Origin: JANNMJ01 sp031397815
GTDB lineage: Bacteria > Bacteroidota > Bacteroidia > Cytophagales > Hymenobacteraceae
DNA: 17,248 bases
NCBI GenBank assembly: GCA_031397815.1
Contig: JANNMJ010000008.1
Location: 1 to 17,248 of the forward strand
Direction of reading: 5' to 3'
The translations under genes were made by a program, and so were the position numbers. Below are positions 1 to 6,964 of the stretch, piece after piece (the stretch's first letter is position 1; each line of letters starts with the position of its first letter). The notes below the pieces were generated by a model that saw only the letters and a list, made by a program, of their open reading frames with translations, had not been told where the DNA came from and made no database searches.

Positions 1-122
1 TTGGGGTTTGGGGGGTTTTTTGGGCGCTGCAATTTTAAATTTGGTTTGGGGCCGGTAATTTTGTGCCGGGGCCGCTACTTATTTATGGCCTTTCAATTCG
101 AACGCAATCGCTATAGAATCCC
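1..122. other. Non-coding left edge, G/T-rich
   Basis: No gene is supported here; this is the region downstream of the minus-strand gene ending at 123. The first 25 bases are almost only G and T, with runs of 4, 6 and 3 G separated by T tracts, and another run of 4 G at 48-51. An imperfect GC hairpin (about 50-55 with 66-73) could help end transcription, but it has no clear T tract on the minus strand, so I do not call it a terminator. Confidence 0.5.
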
Positions 123-1211
123 CTAAAACACGAAGCTAAACGACCCTTGCATCAACAGGCCGCGCAAATCGCGGTTGAGGTTGTGGAGGGGGAGGAAATA
201 GCTGGCTTTGGTATCAAGAAGGATGTTTTTGGTTTTGAGCAGCTCCAGTCCCAAGCCCAGATTGAGGTTCGGAATAAACTGAGCGTCTTGCTTTTCGCTC
301 TGCCGATTCAGAATGGCGCCGCCGACTTGGTAGGTGGTGTATAGGTTCAGGAACTTACGCTGCCCGCGACCAAAATGGCGCGGGTAAAAGTCCTGACCGA
401 AATTGATGAGAAAAATCTCGCTCACGAAGCTCGTATCAGTCGGCTCGGCCTTGACAGTGGGCTTGTAGATTCCGAGGTTGAAATAGCTCTTGCCGCGCGT
501 GAAGAGGTATTTCACCGCATACCCCTTGTAAAACCGCGCGCTCAGGCCCGCTTGCGGATTTTCGAGGCGTAACAACCCCATCTCGACACCCGGCATGTTC
601 ACGAATTTGATGCTGCGGTTAGCGGTCGGGAACGTCACTTCATCGAACACGCGGAGCGTGACGTACGCGAGCGAATCGTGGGCGGCGTACACGCCGAGCT
701 GCTGCGTGGTGCGGCGCAGCGTGGTGGCGTAGCTGCTAATCTGCGAACGCTGCGCCCGCACCTGCGAAGAATCGGGTTTGGGCACGGCGAGAAGGTCGCG
801 GAGCTGGCTTTGCAGGCGGTTGAGCGCGGCGCGGGTGTCGGCTTGCTGATCGCGCAGCTCCTGCACGCGCTCCTCGGTATTCTGCGCATTCAGGTTGTTT
901 TCGAGGACGAAACCAAGCGTAGCAGCTAACGAATCGAGCGCGGGCAGCGCACGGGTCGGAATCGAGAACTCAGCGATAAGCTGCTCAGGTGTTTCCTCCT
1001 GCCGCAAAACCCGCGCCCGGCGGCGACGCAAAAACGCGTTCGCGGCCTCCTTGGCGGGCAAAAACTGCGTCACGCTCACGGTGAGCTTCTTTTGACTTTC
1101 GTACGTACTCTGGTCGGCGCTGCTCTGGGCGGTTACTGGCTGGGCCGTCAGCCCGACGAGCAGTGTAAGGGCACCCAGTATCAGGCGGCGGACGGGTATC
1201 AATCGCTTCAT
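123..1211 (-). CDS. Exported DUF4349-like protein with beta-barrel-like C-terminus
   Basis: A 362-residue protein, probably in the outer membrane or periplasm; function unknown. Residues 1-28 form a signal peptide (MKRLIPVRR, a hydrophobic stretch, then a TAQPVTA cleavage context). Residues about 40-200 resemble the DUF4349 layout: a beta-alpha-beta part, then charged heptad-like helices around 110-170, then a short strand (LAYVTLRVFDE). Residues about 205-362 are different: alternating aromatic/polar strands with turns, ending SFSFVF, as in outer-membrane beta-barrels with a terminal Phe. The start at 1211 is chosen over the longer open frame because it begins the signal peptide and has GGAGG just upstream (1215-1219). 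A TACCTTCG box lies at 1234-1241. The DUF4349 assignment rests on pattern recognition alone. It could be a Bacteroidota-specific family of its own. Confidence 0.8.
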   Translation of the reverse strand: MKRLIPVRRLILGALTLLVGLTAQPVTAQSSADQSTYESQKKLTVSVTQFLPAKEAANAFLRRRRARVLRQEETPEQLIAEFSIPTRALPALDSLAATLGFVLENNLNAQNTEERVQELRDQQADTRAALNRLQSQLRDLLAVPKPDSSQVRAQRSQISSYATTLRRTTQQLGVYAAHDSLAYVTLRVFDEVTFPTANRSIKFVNMPGVEMGLLRLENPQAGLSARFYKGYAVKYLFTRGKSYFNLGIYKPTVKAEPTDTSFVSEIFLINFGQDFYPRHFGRGQRKFLNLYTTYQVGGAILNRQSEKQDAQFIPNLNLGLGLELLKTKNILLDTKASYFLPLHNLNRDLRGLLMQGSFSFVF

Positions 1212-1233
1212 TTTCCTCCGAAAAAGTACGCGA

Positions 1234-1241
1234 CGAAGGTA
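1234..1241 (-). promoter_or_regulatory. Probable -7 promoter box (TACCTTCG)
   Basis: On the minus strand this reads TACCTTCG, one base from the Bacteroidota -7 consensus TAnnTTTG, and it lies 22 bases upstream of the ATG at 1211. No clean TTG is present at the expected -33 position, which falls in the palindrome at 1254-1269. Confidence 0.45.
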
Positions 1242-1253
1242 ACGGCACGGCTT

Positions 1254-1269
1254 GTTTTCAGGTGAAAAC
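1254..1269. promoter_or_regulatory. Perfect 7-bp-arm palindrome between divergent genes
   Basis: GTTTTCA (1254-1260), spacer GG, TGAAAAC (1263-1269). It covers the -33 region of the minus-strand gene and lies about 90 bases before the GNAT start. Size and place fit a dimeric repressor or activator site; the regulator is unknown. Confidence 0.35.
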
Positions 1270-1361
1270 GGCCAAACGCGCCGCGCTGCCGCCGTGTAAG
1301 ACTGACGCCCCGGCGACGTCTGGCGCTCGGTTCCCCTCTCCATTTTCCCTCGTCGTATTTT

Positions 1362-1805
1362 ATGTCGATTCTGATTCGCTTGCTGCTCCCGCACGAAGCG
1401 GACGTGCTGCAAACCGTCGCGCCGGACGTTTTCGACAACCCCGTAGACCCGCGCTGGACGGCCGAGTTTTTCGCTGACCCCCGGCACCATATCGTCGTGG
1501 CCCTCGACGGCGTCACCGTCGTTGGAATGGCGACTGGCGTCCATTACGTGCACCCCGACAAAGCCCCGGAGCTGTTCATTAACGAAGTGGGCGTGGCGCC
1601 GCCGTATCAGCAAATGGGCATCGGGCGGCGCCTCATGGAAGCGCTGATCGCCCACGGCCGCTCGCTGGGCTGCACGGGCGCTTGGCTCGGCACGGAAGAT
1701 GACAATACCGCTGCCCGGCGGCTGTATGAGGCGGTTGGGGGGCGGTTGGATCCGGAGCCGTTCGTGGTGTATTGGTTCGATAATGAGGCGTCAGAATCCT
1801 CATAA
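1362..1805 (+). CDS. GNAT-family N-acetyltransferase, aminoglycoside AAC-like
   Basis: A 147-residue single-domain GNAT enzyme that would transfer acetyl from acetyl-CoA to an amine. The acetyl-CoA-binding motif A is clear: a beta strand NEVGVAP followed by the pyrophosphate loop YQQMGIGRRLM (residues about 75-92). The later segment has TEDDNTAARRLYEAVGG (111-127) and an EPFVVYWFD strand, as in motif B. The strand LFINEV and the TEDDNTAARRLYE part recall proteins annotated as AAC(3)-I or AAC(6') aminoglycoside acetyltransferases, but many chromosomal GNAT proteins of unknown substrate share them, so resistance is not claimed. The ATG follows an AT-rich stretch with no Shine-Dalgarno sequence. 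It is divergent from the gene at 123-1211 and 120 bases before the YigZ-family gene. Confidence 0.85.
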   Translation: MSILIRLLLPHEADVLQTVAPDVFDNPVDPRWTAEFFADPRHHIVVALDGVTVVGMATGVHYVHPDKAPELFINEVGVAPPYQQMGIGRRLMEALIAHGRSLGCTGAWLGTEDDNTAARRLYEAVGGRLDPEPFVVYWFDNEASESS

Positions 1806-1925
1806 ATCCACCGTAAACCCACGGTACACGCATGGAGAAACCCAGTAACAGCAGGTGGCATATCCTCTCAGCGCTCGACCTTCGCGGTGTGCTCCGTCGG
1901 TTGGCGGTTCCTGCTGTGTTGCTCA

Positions 1926-2561
1926 ATGGCTTCTGATCCGCTCCTGCTCGTCCCCGCCGCCCGCGCCCGCACCGAGCTGATTGTGTCGCGTTCGCGGTTC
2001 ATCGCCACGGCCGGGCCAGCGGATAGTGTGAGCGCGGCGCGCGCTTTCGTGGCCGGTATCCGCGCCGAGATGCCTGATGCCACGCACCACGCGTCGGCGT
2101 ATATCATCGGGCACGGCGCCACCACCACGCAGGGGCAAAGCGACGACGGCGAAGTGGCCGGAACCGCCGGGCGCCCCGCCTTGGCCGTCCTGCGCGGCAG
2201 CGGTTTCGGCGACGCCGTCCTCGTCGTGACACGCTACTACGGCGGCACGCTGCTGGGCACCGGCGGCCTGGTAAAAGCCTACGGCGATGCGGCCAAAGCC
2301 GTGCTGCTAGCCCTACCGCGCATCGAAAAAATCAACCGAGTCCTGCTGACCGTCACGCTCCCCTACCCCGCTTACGAAACCGTGCGTAGGCTAATCGCGA
2401 GTTGCGTAGGTACTATTGAAACGGAAGCTTTCGGTGCCGAAGTAACGCTAGGCGTCCTCCTACCGGAAGCCCGCACGGCGGAGTTTACGCGCGGCGTACA
2501 GGATGCTTCAGCGGGGCAAGGGCGGGTGGTAGACCATTCGCCAGACAATAACTCACGTTAA
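1926..2561 (+). CDS. YigZ/IMPACT (UPF0029) family protein
   Basis: A 211-residue protein of the YigZ/IMPACT family, soluble and cytoplasmic. The family is related to eukaryotic IMPACT and is usually linked to translation or RNA binding; its exact role in bacteria is not settled. The N-terminal UPF0029 domain carries SDDGEVAGTAGRPAL (residues about 72-86; most family members have Pro where this has Val) and the hallmark TRYYGGTLLGTGGLVKAY (about 102-119). The C-terminal half has the weaker ferredoxin-like DUF1949 look (VLLTVTLPYPAYETVRRL onward). I choose the ATG at 1926, because the 13 codons upstream (Cys- and Trp-rich) do not fit the family. The last 9 bases overlap the 3' end of the convergent abiEii gene, with no terminator between them. 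Confidence 0.93.
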   Translation: MASDPLLLVPAARARTELIVSRSRFIATAGPADSVSAARAFVAGIRAEMPDATHHASAYIIGHGATTTQGQSDDGEVAGTAGRPALAVLRGSGFGDAVLVVTRYYGGTLLGTGGLVKAYGDAAKAVLLALPRIEKINRVLLTVTLPYPAYETVRRLIASCVGTIETEAFGAEVTLGVLLPEARTAEFTRGVQDASAGQGRVVDHSPDNNSR

Positions 2562-3422
2562 TCGCTGCTCCTCAAAGCCCTGCACCAGCCGTGCAAACAT
2601 TCGGTGCGCACTCACCGCATCCTGATTCCCATCCTGTTGCATAGCGCGCACGAAGGTGGCGGCACGTCCAGCATCGTCTTGACTGCGCAACAATGCGCTT
2701 ATACGGTTCAGCACGGTACTATTCTCCAGTAGGGCGCGCAGCTCGCGCCCGGCTACGTGGGCAGCAATGCTGTAACGGTAGAGTAAATCGTCGGTTTCAG
2801 GGTCTTCGAGCAAATCGAAATGTTCGTCGTAGAGGCGGTCGCCTGCCAGCTCAAAGTAGTAACGGAGAATCAGGGCAATATCTGTGGCGTCTTTACCGCG
2901 TTTCTCCGGGCGGTCTTCCCAAGCCAAAAACTTCAGTAATAGCAGGGCCGGAATGGAGGCGATGCGCCACGCACCAGCCTCACCTTGCAGGCTTATTTCG
3001 ACAGCAGAAATAGCCATTTCCGGAAAGCCTATGGTCGAAATTTCCTCCATTCCGGCGCCGCTCACGCGCACTGTCCCGTGCAAATCGGCAATTCCGCCGA
3101 ACGGCATCAGGTCGACCGTCGTGTTGGTGGGTTCGTGAATCAGCGCGAATACGCTGGAGCGAACCTTTTGAAACTGCCTAGTGGCCTCCAGCTCGGCAAT
3201 CAGCTGCTCGTAAGCGGTTTCGTCGGGTATTAAAATCGCTAGGTCCACGTCACGCGTCATCCGTCGTGGCGGGCTACCGCCTTCGTGCGTCAGCCAGATA
3301 TCCCTCGCCACCGCCCCGACTACGTAAAAATCAACCCCTAAGCGCGTCAGTACCGGTTCTAAATCGCGCAACACTTCTACCAAGCTAGCGGGGTAGACAT
3401 TCGTCGGATTAATCGGCTTCAT
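2553..3422 (-). CDS. abiEii: Type IV toxin, AbiEii/AbiGii nucleotidyltransferase
   Basis: A 289-residue nucleotidyltransferase-fold toxin of the AbiEii family. Related toxins block growth by adding nucleotides to RNA targets such as tRNA, and the modules can act in abortive infection against phage. The fold is visible: VVGAVARDIW (residues 34-43), then the metal-binding pair in RMTRDVDLAI (Asp58, Asp60), a third acidic residue in VDLMPFGG (Asp104), and LLLKFLAWEDR ... KRGKDATDIALIL (about 162-187), matching the conserved Lys/Asp block of AbiEii-type toxins. The start overlaps the upstream antitoxin gene by 14 bases, so the two are translationally coupled. The catalytic residues look intact, so the toxin is probably active. 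Confidence 0.9.
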   Translation of the reverse strand: MKPINPTNVYPASLVEVLRDLEPVLTRLGVDFYVVGAVARDIWLTHEGGSPPRRMTRDVDLAILIPDETAYEQLIAELEATRQFQKVRSSVFALIHEPTNTTVDLMPFGGIADLHGTVRVSGAGMEEISTIGFPEMAISAVEISLQGEAGAWRIASIPALLLLKFLAWEDRPEKRGKDATDIALILRYYFELAGDRLYDEHFDLLEDPETDDLLYRYSIAAHVAGRELRALLENSTVLNRISALLRSQDDAGRAATFVRAMQQDGNQDAVSAHRMFARLVQGFEEQRLT

Positions 3423-4428
3423 TTACCACTGGCAGAGCCAAATATCGTTTATATAGGAGCTGCGCCACTTCCTGATTACGGGGATCGAGCGACAGCATCA
3501 AGTCAGCATACGCCAGTAAGGGGTAGACACACGCCGGGTGCGGCCGTGGGGTAGGCAGCGTTTCGGGCTCAAAGGCTTCGAGCACGGTCAGCGGGCCCTG
3601 CGGATCGGGCCGCAACCGAAGCTGGCGCACCAGCTCAGCGCGGCTCTGGCGGGTATAAAGCGTTAGCAGTTCCGGCCGCAGATAGCCCTCCAGCAGATTA
3701 TGCGCGGCCGGTTCGCCACCCCACCACGTATCGCCTGGCGAAAGGACAAGTTCTTCCCAAGTCGTTCCGGGTGGTAGGCGGTATCGGCCTCTTAGCAGCT
3801 TCGGCCGCAAATGAGCGGCGTACATCTCGACCCATTGCCGCAGAATGGCCGGCAGCGGTTGCGCCCACGCGCGCTGTAAGCCTTTAGCCCCGTGCAATTG
3901 CAAGATGTTACTGCGTTGCAAGTCTGCGAAAACGCCGGCTATGCCCCCTAAAGCCGCCTTCACCAAACCGGCCAGCGTGCGGTAAGGCACTTGCAGTAAG
4001 GTTGGGTCAGCCAATAGCACGTACAGCAAGCGAATGGTTGTGGGGGCTGTATTAGCCGAGCGCTGGGCTATATCCGGACGACGCGCTACGCCTTGAATCC
4101 AGATGAAAAATCCGGCGGCGGGGTCCGCCAGATAGGCATTCCCGCTCACATCCAAGTAGCCGATTTGGGCCTCCCGCAACGCCTGTGCCTGTCCGGCGGC
4201 GATGTGCGGCATAATCACCAAATGATGCGTTCGTCGCAGCAGGTTTTCCGGTGCAGTAGTTGGCCTCGACAGCGCGCTTGCGTGGCGTCGGACGTCATAG
4301 GAGAACGTTAACTTTAGCTCAGCTACCTCTACCTGAAGTAGCGATTCAGCCTCATCAACGAACACTTGAAGACCGGTCTGTTGCGCAAACGTCGTTACAG
4401 CTTGATCGACTATTGTCCTAACATCCAT
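3409..4428 (-). CDS. abiEi: Type IV antitoxin, AbiEi family transcriptional regulator
   Basis: A 339-residue partner of the toxin downstream. AbiEi antitoxins neutralise the toxin without a stable complex and repress their own operon by binding inverted repeats. The recognisable segment is EAQIGYLDVSGNAYL (residues about 86-100), the core of the AbiEi_2 type (I/Y-D-x-x-GN-A), followed by FFIWIQG. Residues about 127-175 read as a winged helix (TIRLLYVLLADP ... RTLAGLVKAALGGIAGVFADLQRSNIL), the likely DNA-binding unit. The C-terminal part (about 190-339) continues the long form common in Bacteroidota. It is first in the operon and its promoter region holds nested inverted repeats (4434-4487), which fits autorepression. 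Confidence 0.85.
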   Translation of the reverse strand: MDVRTIVDQAVTTFAQQTGLQVFVDEAESLLQVEVAELKLTFSYDVRRHASALSRPTTAPENLLRRTHHLVIMPHIAAGQAQALREAQIGYLDVSGNAYLADPAAGFFIWIQGVARRPDIAQRSANTAPTTIRLLYVLLADPTLLQVPYRTLAGLVKAALGGIAGVFADLQRSNILQLHGAKGLQRAWAQPLPAILRQWVEMYAAHLRPKLLRGRYRLPPGTTWEELVLSPGDTWWGGEPAAHNLLEGYLRPELLTLYTRQSRAELVRQLRLRPDPQGPLTVLEAFEPETLPTPRPHPACVYPLLAYADLMLSLDPRNQEVAQLLYKRYLALPVVNEAD

Positions 4429-4433
4429 TGGAC

Positions 4434-4487
4434 GTTCACTATTGTATGAATGTTCACAAATGGCTGAACATTACAAATGTAGTGAAC
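4434..4487 (-). promoter_or_regulatory. Nested inverted repeats, probable AbiEi operator
   Basis: Four GTTCAC-type half-sites in mirror order lie just upstream of abiEi: GTTCAC at 4434-4439, TGTTCAC at 4451-4457, TGAACA at 4465-4470 and GTGAAC at 4482-4487. The inner pair (4451-4456 with 4465-4470) and the outer pair (4434-4439 with 4482-4487) are both inverted, and the bases between them are also partly mirrored (TTGTA against TACAA). They surround the -7 box at 4474-4481. The arrangement fits the known autorepression of AbiE operons by two antitoxin wHTH domains; binding itself is inferred. Confidence 0.65.
4474..4481 (-). promoter_or_regulatory. -7 promoter box of the abiE operon (TACATTTG)
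   Basis: On the minus strand this is an exact match to TAnnTTTG, 45 bases upstream of the abiEi ATG. A -33 TTG at the usual spacing is not evident; the upstream stretch holds a TATACAGTATACC palindrome (about 4502-4514). The box sits inside the inverted-repeat operator, so bound repressor would block it. Confidence 0.5.
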
Positions 4488-4571
4488 AAGTGCTGTAGCT
4501 GGTATACTGTATAGATGCCTACAGAAAACATGAGACGGCGCCTCAGGCGAAAGGTCTAGAAGTGGCTTATG

Positions 4572-4599
4572 AAAAAAGGGCGAACTCTCGTCCGCCCTT
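4572..4599 (-). terminator. Rho-independent terminator after the ABC-F gene
   Basis: On the minus strand: AAGGGCG (4593-4599), a 10-base loop, CGCCCTT (4576-4582), then a run of T (4572-4577). It starts 10 bases after the stop codon of the ABC-F gene and separates it from the abiE operon. Confidence 0.8.
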
Positions 4600-4608
4600 C
4601 CTGAAAAA

Positions 4609-6552
4609 CTACCGCAACTTCCCCTCCAGCTCATCCACCTTCTCCATCTGCACCTCCCAGACTTTATTCTGCTGGTCGAGCTGTTTTTTGACGGTTTCAA
4701 ATTTCAAGCTCACGTCCTTGAGCTTGGAAGCGTTTTGGTAGATGAGCGGGTCGGCTAGCTCTTTTTCGTAGCGAGCTAGCTCCAATTCCAGCTTTCCGAC
4801 GGCTTCTTCGGCCTCTTTCAGCAGTTTATTGGCCTTTTTCAGCTCCTGCGACACGAGGTCGCGCTCGGCGGTGGAGATGGTGGCTTGGGGCGCGCGGACG
4901 GGCGCCGGAGTGGCTTTCGGCTCGGGCTTGCTGACGGGAATCTGACCGGTTCGTGCGCGCTCGTCCATCCAGCGCTCCCACTCGTGGTAGGTGCCGGGGT
5001 ATTCCTTGAGCTGATAATCCTCGATGTACCAGATCTTGGTGGCGACTTCAGTCACGAAATGGCGGTCGTGACTGATGACGATGAACGTGCCCTCATACGC
5101 TTGCAACGCCTGAATCAGAATCCCGACGGACTGCATGTCCAAGTGGTTCGTCGGCTCGTCGAGGAGGAGGAAGTTGGCTTCGGAAATCAGCGTTTTCGCT
5201 AGGGCCACGCGGCTTTTTTCGCCGCCGCTCAACACCTTGATCTTCTTGAAAACGGTCTCGCCCGTAAACAGGAACGCGCCGAGGACGGAGCGCAGCTCAA
5301 GCGCATTTCGGCCCGATCCGGCCGATTCCATCTCCTGCAAAATCTCGTTATCGACGTGCAGGCTTTCGAGCTGGTGCTGCGCGTAGAACGACATCAGCAC
5401 GTTGTGCCCCGGCTGGCGCTTGCCTTCGTTCGGCTCCTCGGTGCCGCCCACGAGGCGCATCAGCGTCGATTTACCCTTACCGTTCGCGCCGATGAGCGCG
5501 ATTTTATCGCCACGCTCAACGTGAATCGTCGTGTCGCGGAAGATGAGCTTGTCGCCGTAGCGCTTGCTCACGTGCTCCATCCGCAGAATATGGCGGCCTG
5601 GCTCCTTCCCTACTTTAAACCGGAAATTGACCTTCGCGGCTTCCGGCGCCACGTCCTCGATGCGCTCCAAGCGGTCGAGCTGCTTCATCCGGCTCTGCGC
5701 CTGCTTGGCCTTCGTGGCCTGCGCCTTGAAGCGCTCGATGAACCGCTCAGTCTGCCGGATGGCGGCTTGCTGGTTCTCGTAAGCGCCTTTTTGAATCTCG
5801 TCGCGCTGCGATTTCTCTTCCAGATAGAACGAGTAATTGCCCGCGTACGGCGTCAGCTTCCCGTTCGACACTTCCACGGTGAGCGTGGTGGTGCGGTCGA
5901 GGAACTCGCGGTCGTGACTCACGATGATCACCGCCGACTCGTAATTGCTCAAATACGTTTCGAGCCACTTAATCGACGGCAAGTCCAAGTGGTTCGTCGG
6001 CTCGTCGAGGAGCAGCATGGAGGGCTGCTGCAACAGGATCTTGGCGAGCATCACCCGCATCCGCCAGCCGCCGGAGAAGTTCTTGAGTGGCCGTTGAAGG
6101 TCATCATCGGAGAAGCCGAGACCGGCGAGGATCTCGGCCGTCCGCGCTTCCATCGTGTACCCGCCGAGGGCGTCGAACCGATCCTGATACGTGGCGAGCT
6201 TGTCGACCAGCTCATCCTTATAGTCGTTCTCCATCTCGTGGAGGGTCGCGTCGATCTTCTTCTGCAAGTCGAGGGCTTCCTCAAAAGCCTGCATCGCCAC
6301 TTCCATAATGGGCGCGTGCGACTCATACGACAGCAAATCCTGGTTCAGGAAGCCGAGCGAAACGTCTTTCGCCATCGAAATCGAGCCGCCATCCGGCCGG
6401 TACTCGCCGACGAGCAGCCGCAGCAGCGTCGATTTCCCCGTCCCGTTCAGCCCGACGAGGCCAATGCGGTCTTTGGGTTTGATATGAAGCGAAGCCCCGT
6501 CGTAGAGGGCACGGGCACCGAAGTGGAAATCGAGGTCGGAGATTGAGATCAT
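4609..6552 (-). CDS. ABC-F family ATP-binding protein (Uup/YheS-like)
   Basis: A 647-residue cytoplasmic protein with two fused ATPase domains and no membrane segment. ABC-F proteins act on ribosomes, helping stalled translation or giving antibiotic protection. Domain 1: Walker A GLNGTGKST (34-42), signature NFSGGWRMR, Walker B LLLDEPTNHLD. Next comes a linker with many Lys/Arg/Gln (AQATKAKQAQSRMKQLDRLER), the P-site tRNA interaction region in this family. Domain 2: Walker A GANGKGKST, signature LSGGEKSRVALAK, Walker B LLLDEPTNHLD. After about residue 560 there is a Pro/Ala linker and a C-terminal coiled coil (ELKKANKLLKEAEEAVGKLE), as in Uup/YheS-like members. All ATPase motifs are intact. 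It has its own promoter box (6570-6577) and terminator. It lies between two toxin-antitoxin modules, but its sequence looks housekeeping. A resistance-type ABC-F cannot be excluded. Confidence 0.95.
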   Translation of the reverse strand: MISISDLDFHFGARALYDGASLHIKPKDRIGLVGLNGTGKSTLLRLLVGEYRPDGGSISMAKDVSLGFLNQDLLSYESHAPIMEVAMQAFEEALDLQKKIDATLHEMENDYKDELVDKLATYQDRFDALGGYTMEARTAEILAGLGFSDDDLQRPLKNFSGGWRMRVMLAKILLQQPSMLLLDEPTNHLDLPSIKWLETYLSNYESAVIIVSHDREFLDRTTTLTVEVSNGKLTPYAGNYSFYLEEKSQRDEIQKGAYENQQAAIRQTERFIERFKAQATKAKQAQSRMKQLDRLERIEDVAPEAAKVNFRFKVGKEPGRHILRMEHVSKRYGDKLIFRDTTIHVERGDKIALIGANGKGKSTLMRLVGGTEEPNEGKRQPGHNVLMSFYAQHQLESLHVDNEILQEMESAGSGRNALELRSVLGAFLFTGETVFKKIKVLSGGEKSRVALAKTLISEANFLLLDEPTNHLDMQSVGILIQALQAYEGTFIVISHDRHFVTEVATKIWYIEDYQLKEYPGTYHEWERWMDERARTGQIPVSKPEPKATPAPVRAPQATISTAERDLVSQELKKANKLLKEAEEAVGKLELELARYEKELADPLIYQNASKLKDVSLKFETVKKQLDQQNKVWEVQMEKVDELEGKLR

Positions 6553-6569
6553 TGCGCGCTATTCAGCCG

Positions 6570-6577
6570 CAAAGGTA
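6570..6577 (-). promoter_or_regulatory. -7 promoter box of the ABC-F gene (TACCTTTG)
   Basis: On the minus strand this exactly fits TAnnTTTG and is followed by CGGC, 17 bases before the ATG at 6552. The 5' leader would be only about 10 bases long. The upstream -33 element is weak (TTCG at about the right distance). Confidence 0.55.
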
Positions 6578-6712
6578 CGGCAAGGGGTCGGCGGGGCGAA
6601 GCGGCAGGGTAAGTTCCCTTCCGTAAAGCCACACGGCGCGGCCATAAGCGCTGAACCGTGGGGCGTGTACCTTGCGTTGGCATAGCACTCACTATTCGCT
6701 TTGTTTCAACCT

Positions 6713-6964
6713 ATGCTCACCGTTCGCGCTACCCTCAAAAATGGGCAGATTCAGTTCGCTCCGCTCTTCACACCACCAAGCGATGCAGTGGAAGTGCTAG
6801 TCACTTTTGTGGAAGATTCTCCGCAGGAAAAACTGGCATCTGAACCGGCAGGAAAAATCAGTGAGCGCTTTCATTGGAAAGAATCACGTGAGCGAATTAC
6901 CGATTTAGGAGGCCCATCGGCGAGCGAGATTTGCACGGATGATCGTGATAATGACTGGCGATGA
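6713..6964 (+). CDS. Putative antitoxin of a VapBC-like pair
   Basis: A small 83-residue protein directly before a PIN toxin and overlapping it by four bases (ATGA), the classic antitoxin-toxin arrangement. The N-terminus (LTVRATLKNGQIQF ... VEVLVTFVED, residues 1-35) alternates like the swapped-hairpin beta strands of AF2212-like or AbrB-like antitoxins, which bind DNA. The C-terminal half (FHWKESRERITDLGG and an acidic tail ending NDW) is the likely toxin-binding part. No strong family motif is visible, so the call rests mainly on context. The ATG at 6713 is preferred over an in-frame TTG at 6701. A TACCTTGC at 6668-6675 could be a weak -7 box. The leader region is AT-richer than the flanking genes. 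Confidence 0.7.
   Translation: MLTVRATLKNGQIQFAPLFTPPSDAVEVLVTFVEDSPQEKLASEPAGKISERFHWKESRERITDLGGPSASEICTDDRDNDWR

Noticed and set aside
1212..1655. N-terminal extension of the DUF4349-like gene into the GNAT gene
   Set aside because: The signal peptide and GGAGG at 1211 set the start; the extension is antisense to a real GNAT gene.
4410..4700. Small minus-strand frame (96 codons) spanning the abiE promoter and the ABC-F terminator
   Set aside because: It runs through a terminator and an operator and has no family features.
5356..6546. Long plus-strand open frame (396 codons) opposite the ABC-F gene
   Set aside because: Shadow of a clear ABC-F coding sequence in GC-rich DNA; the translation is His/Arg/Val/Leu-rich without domains.
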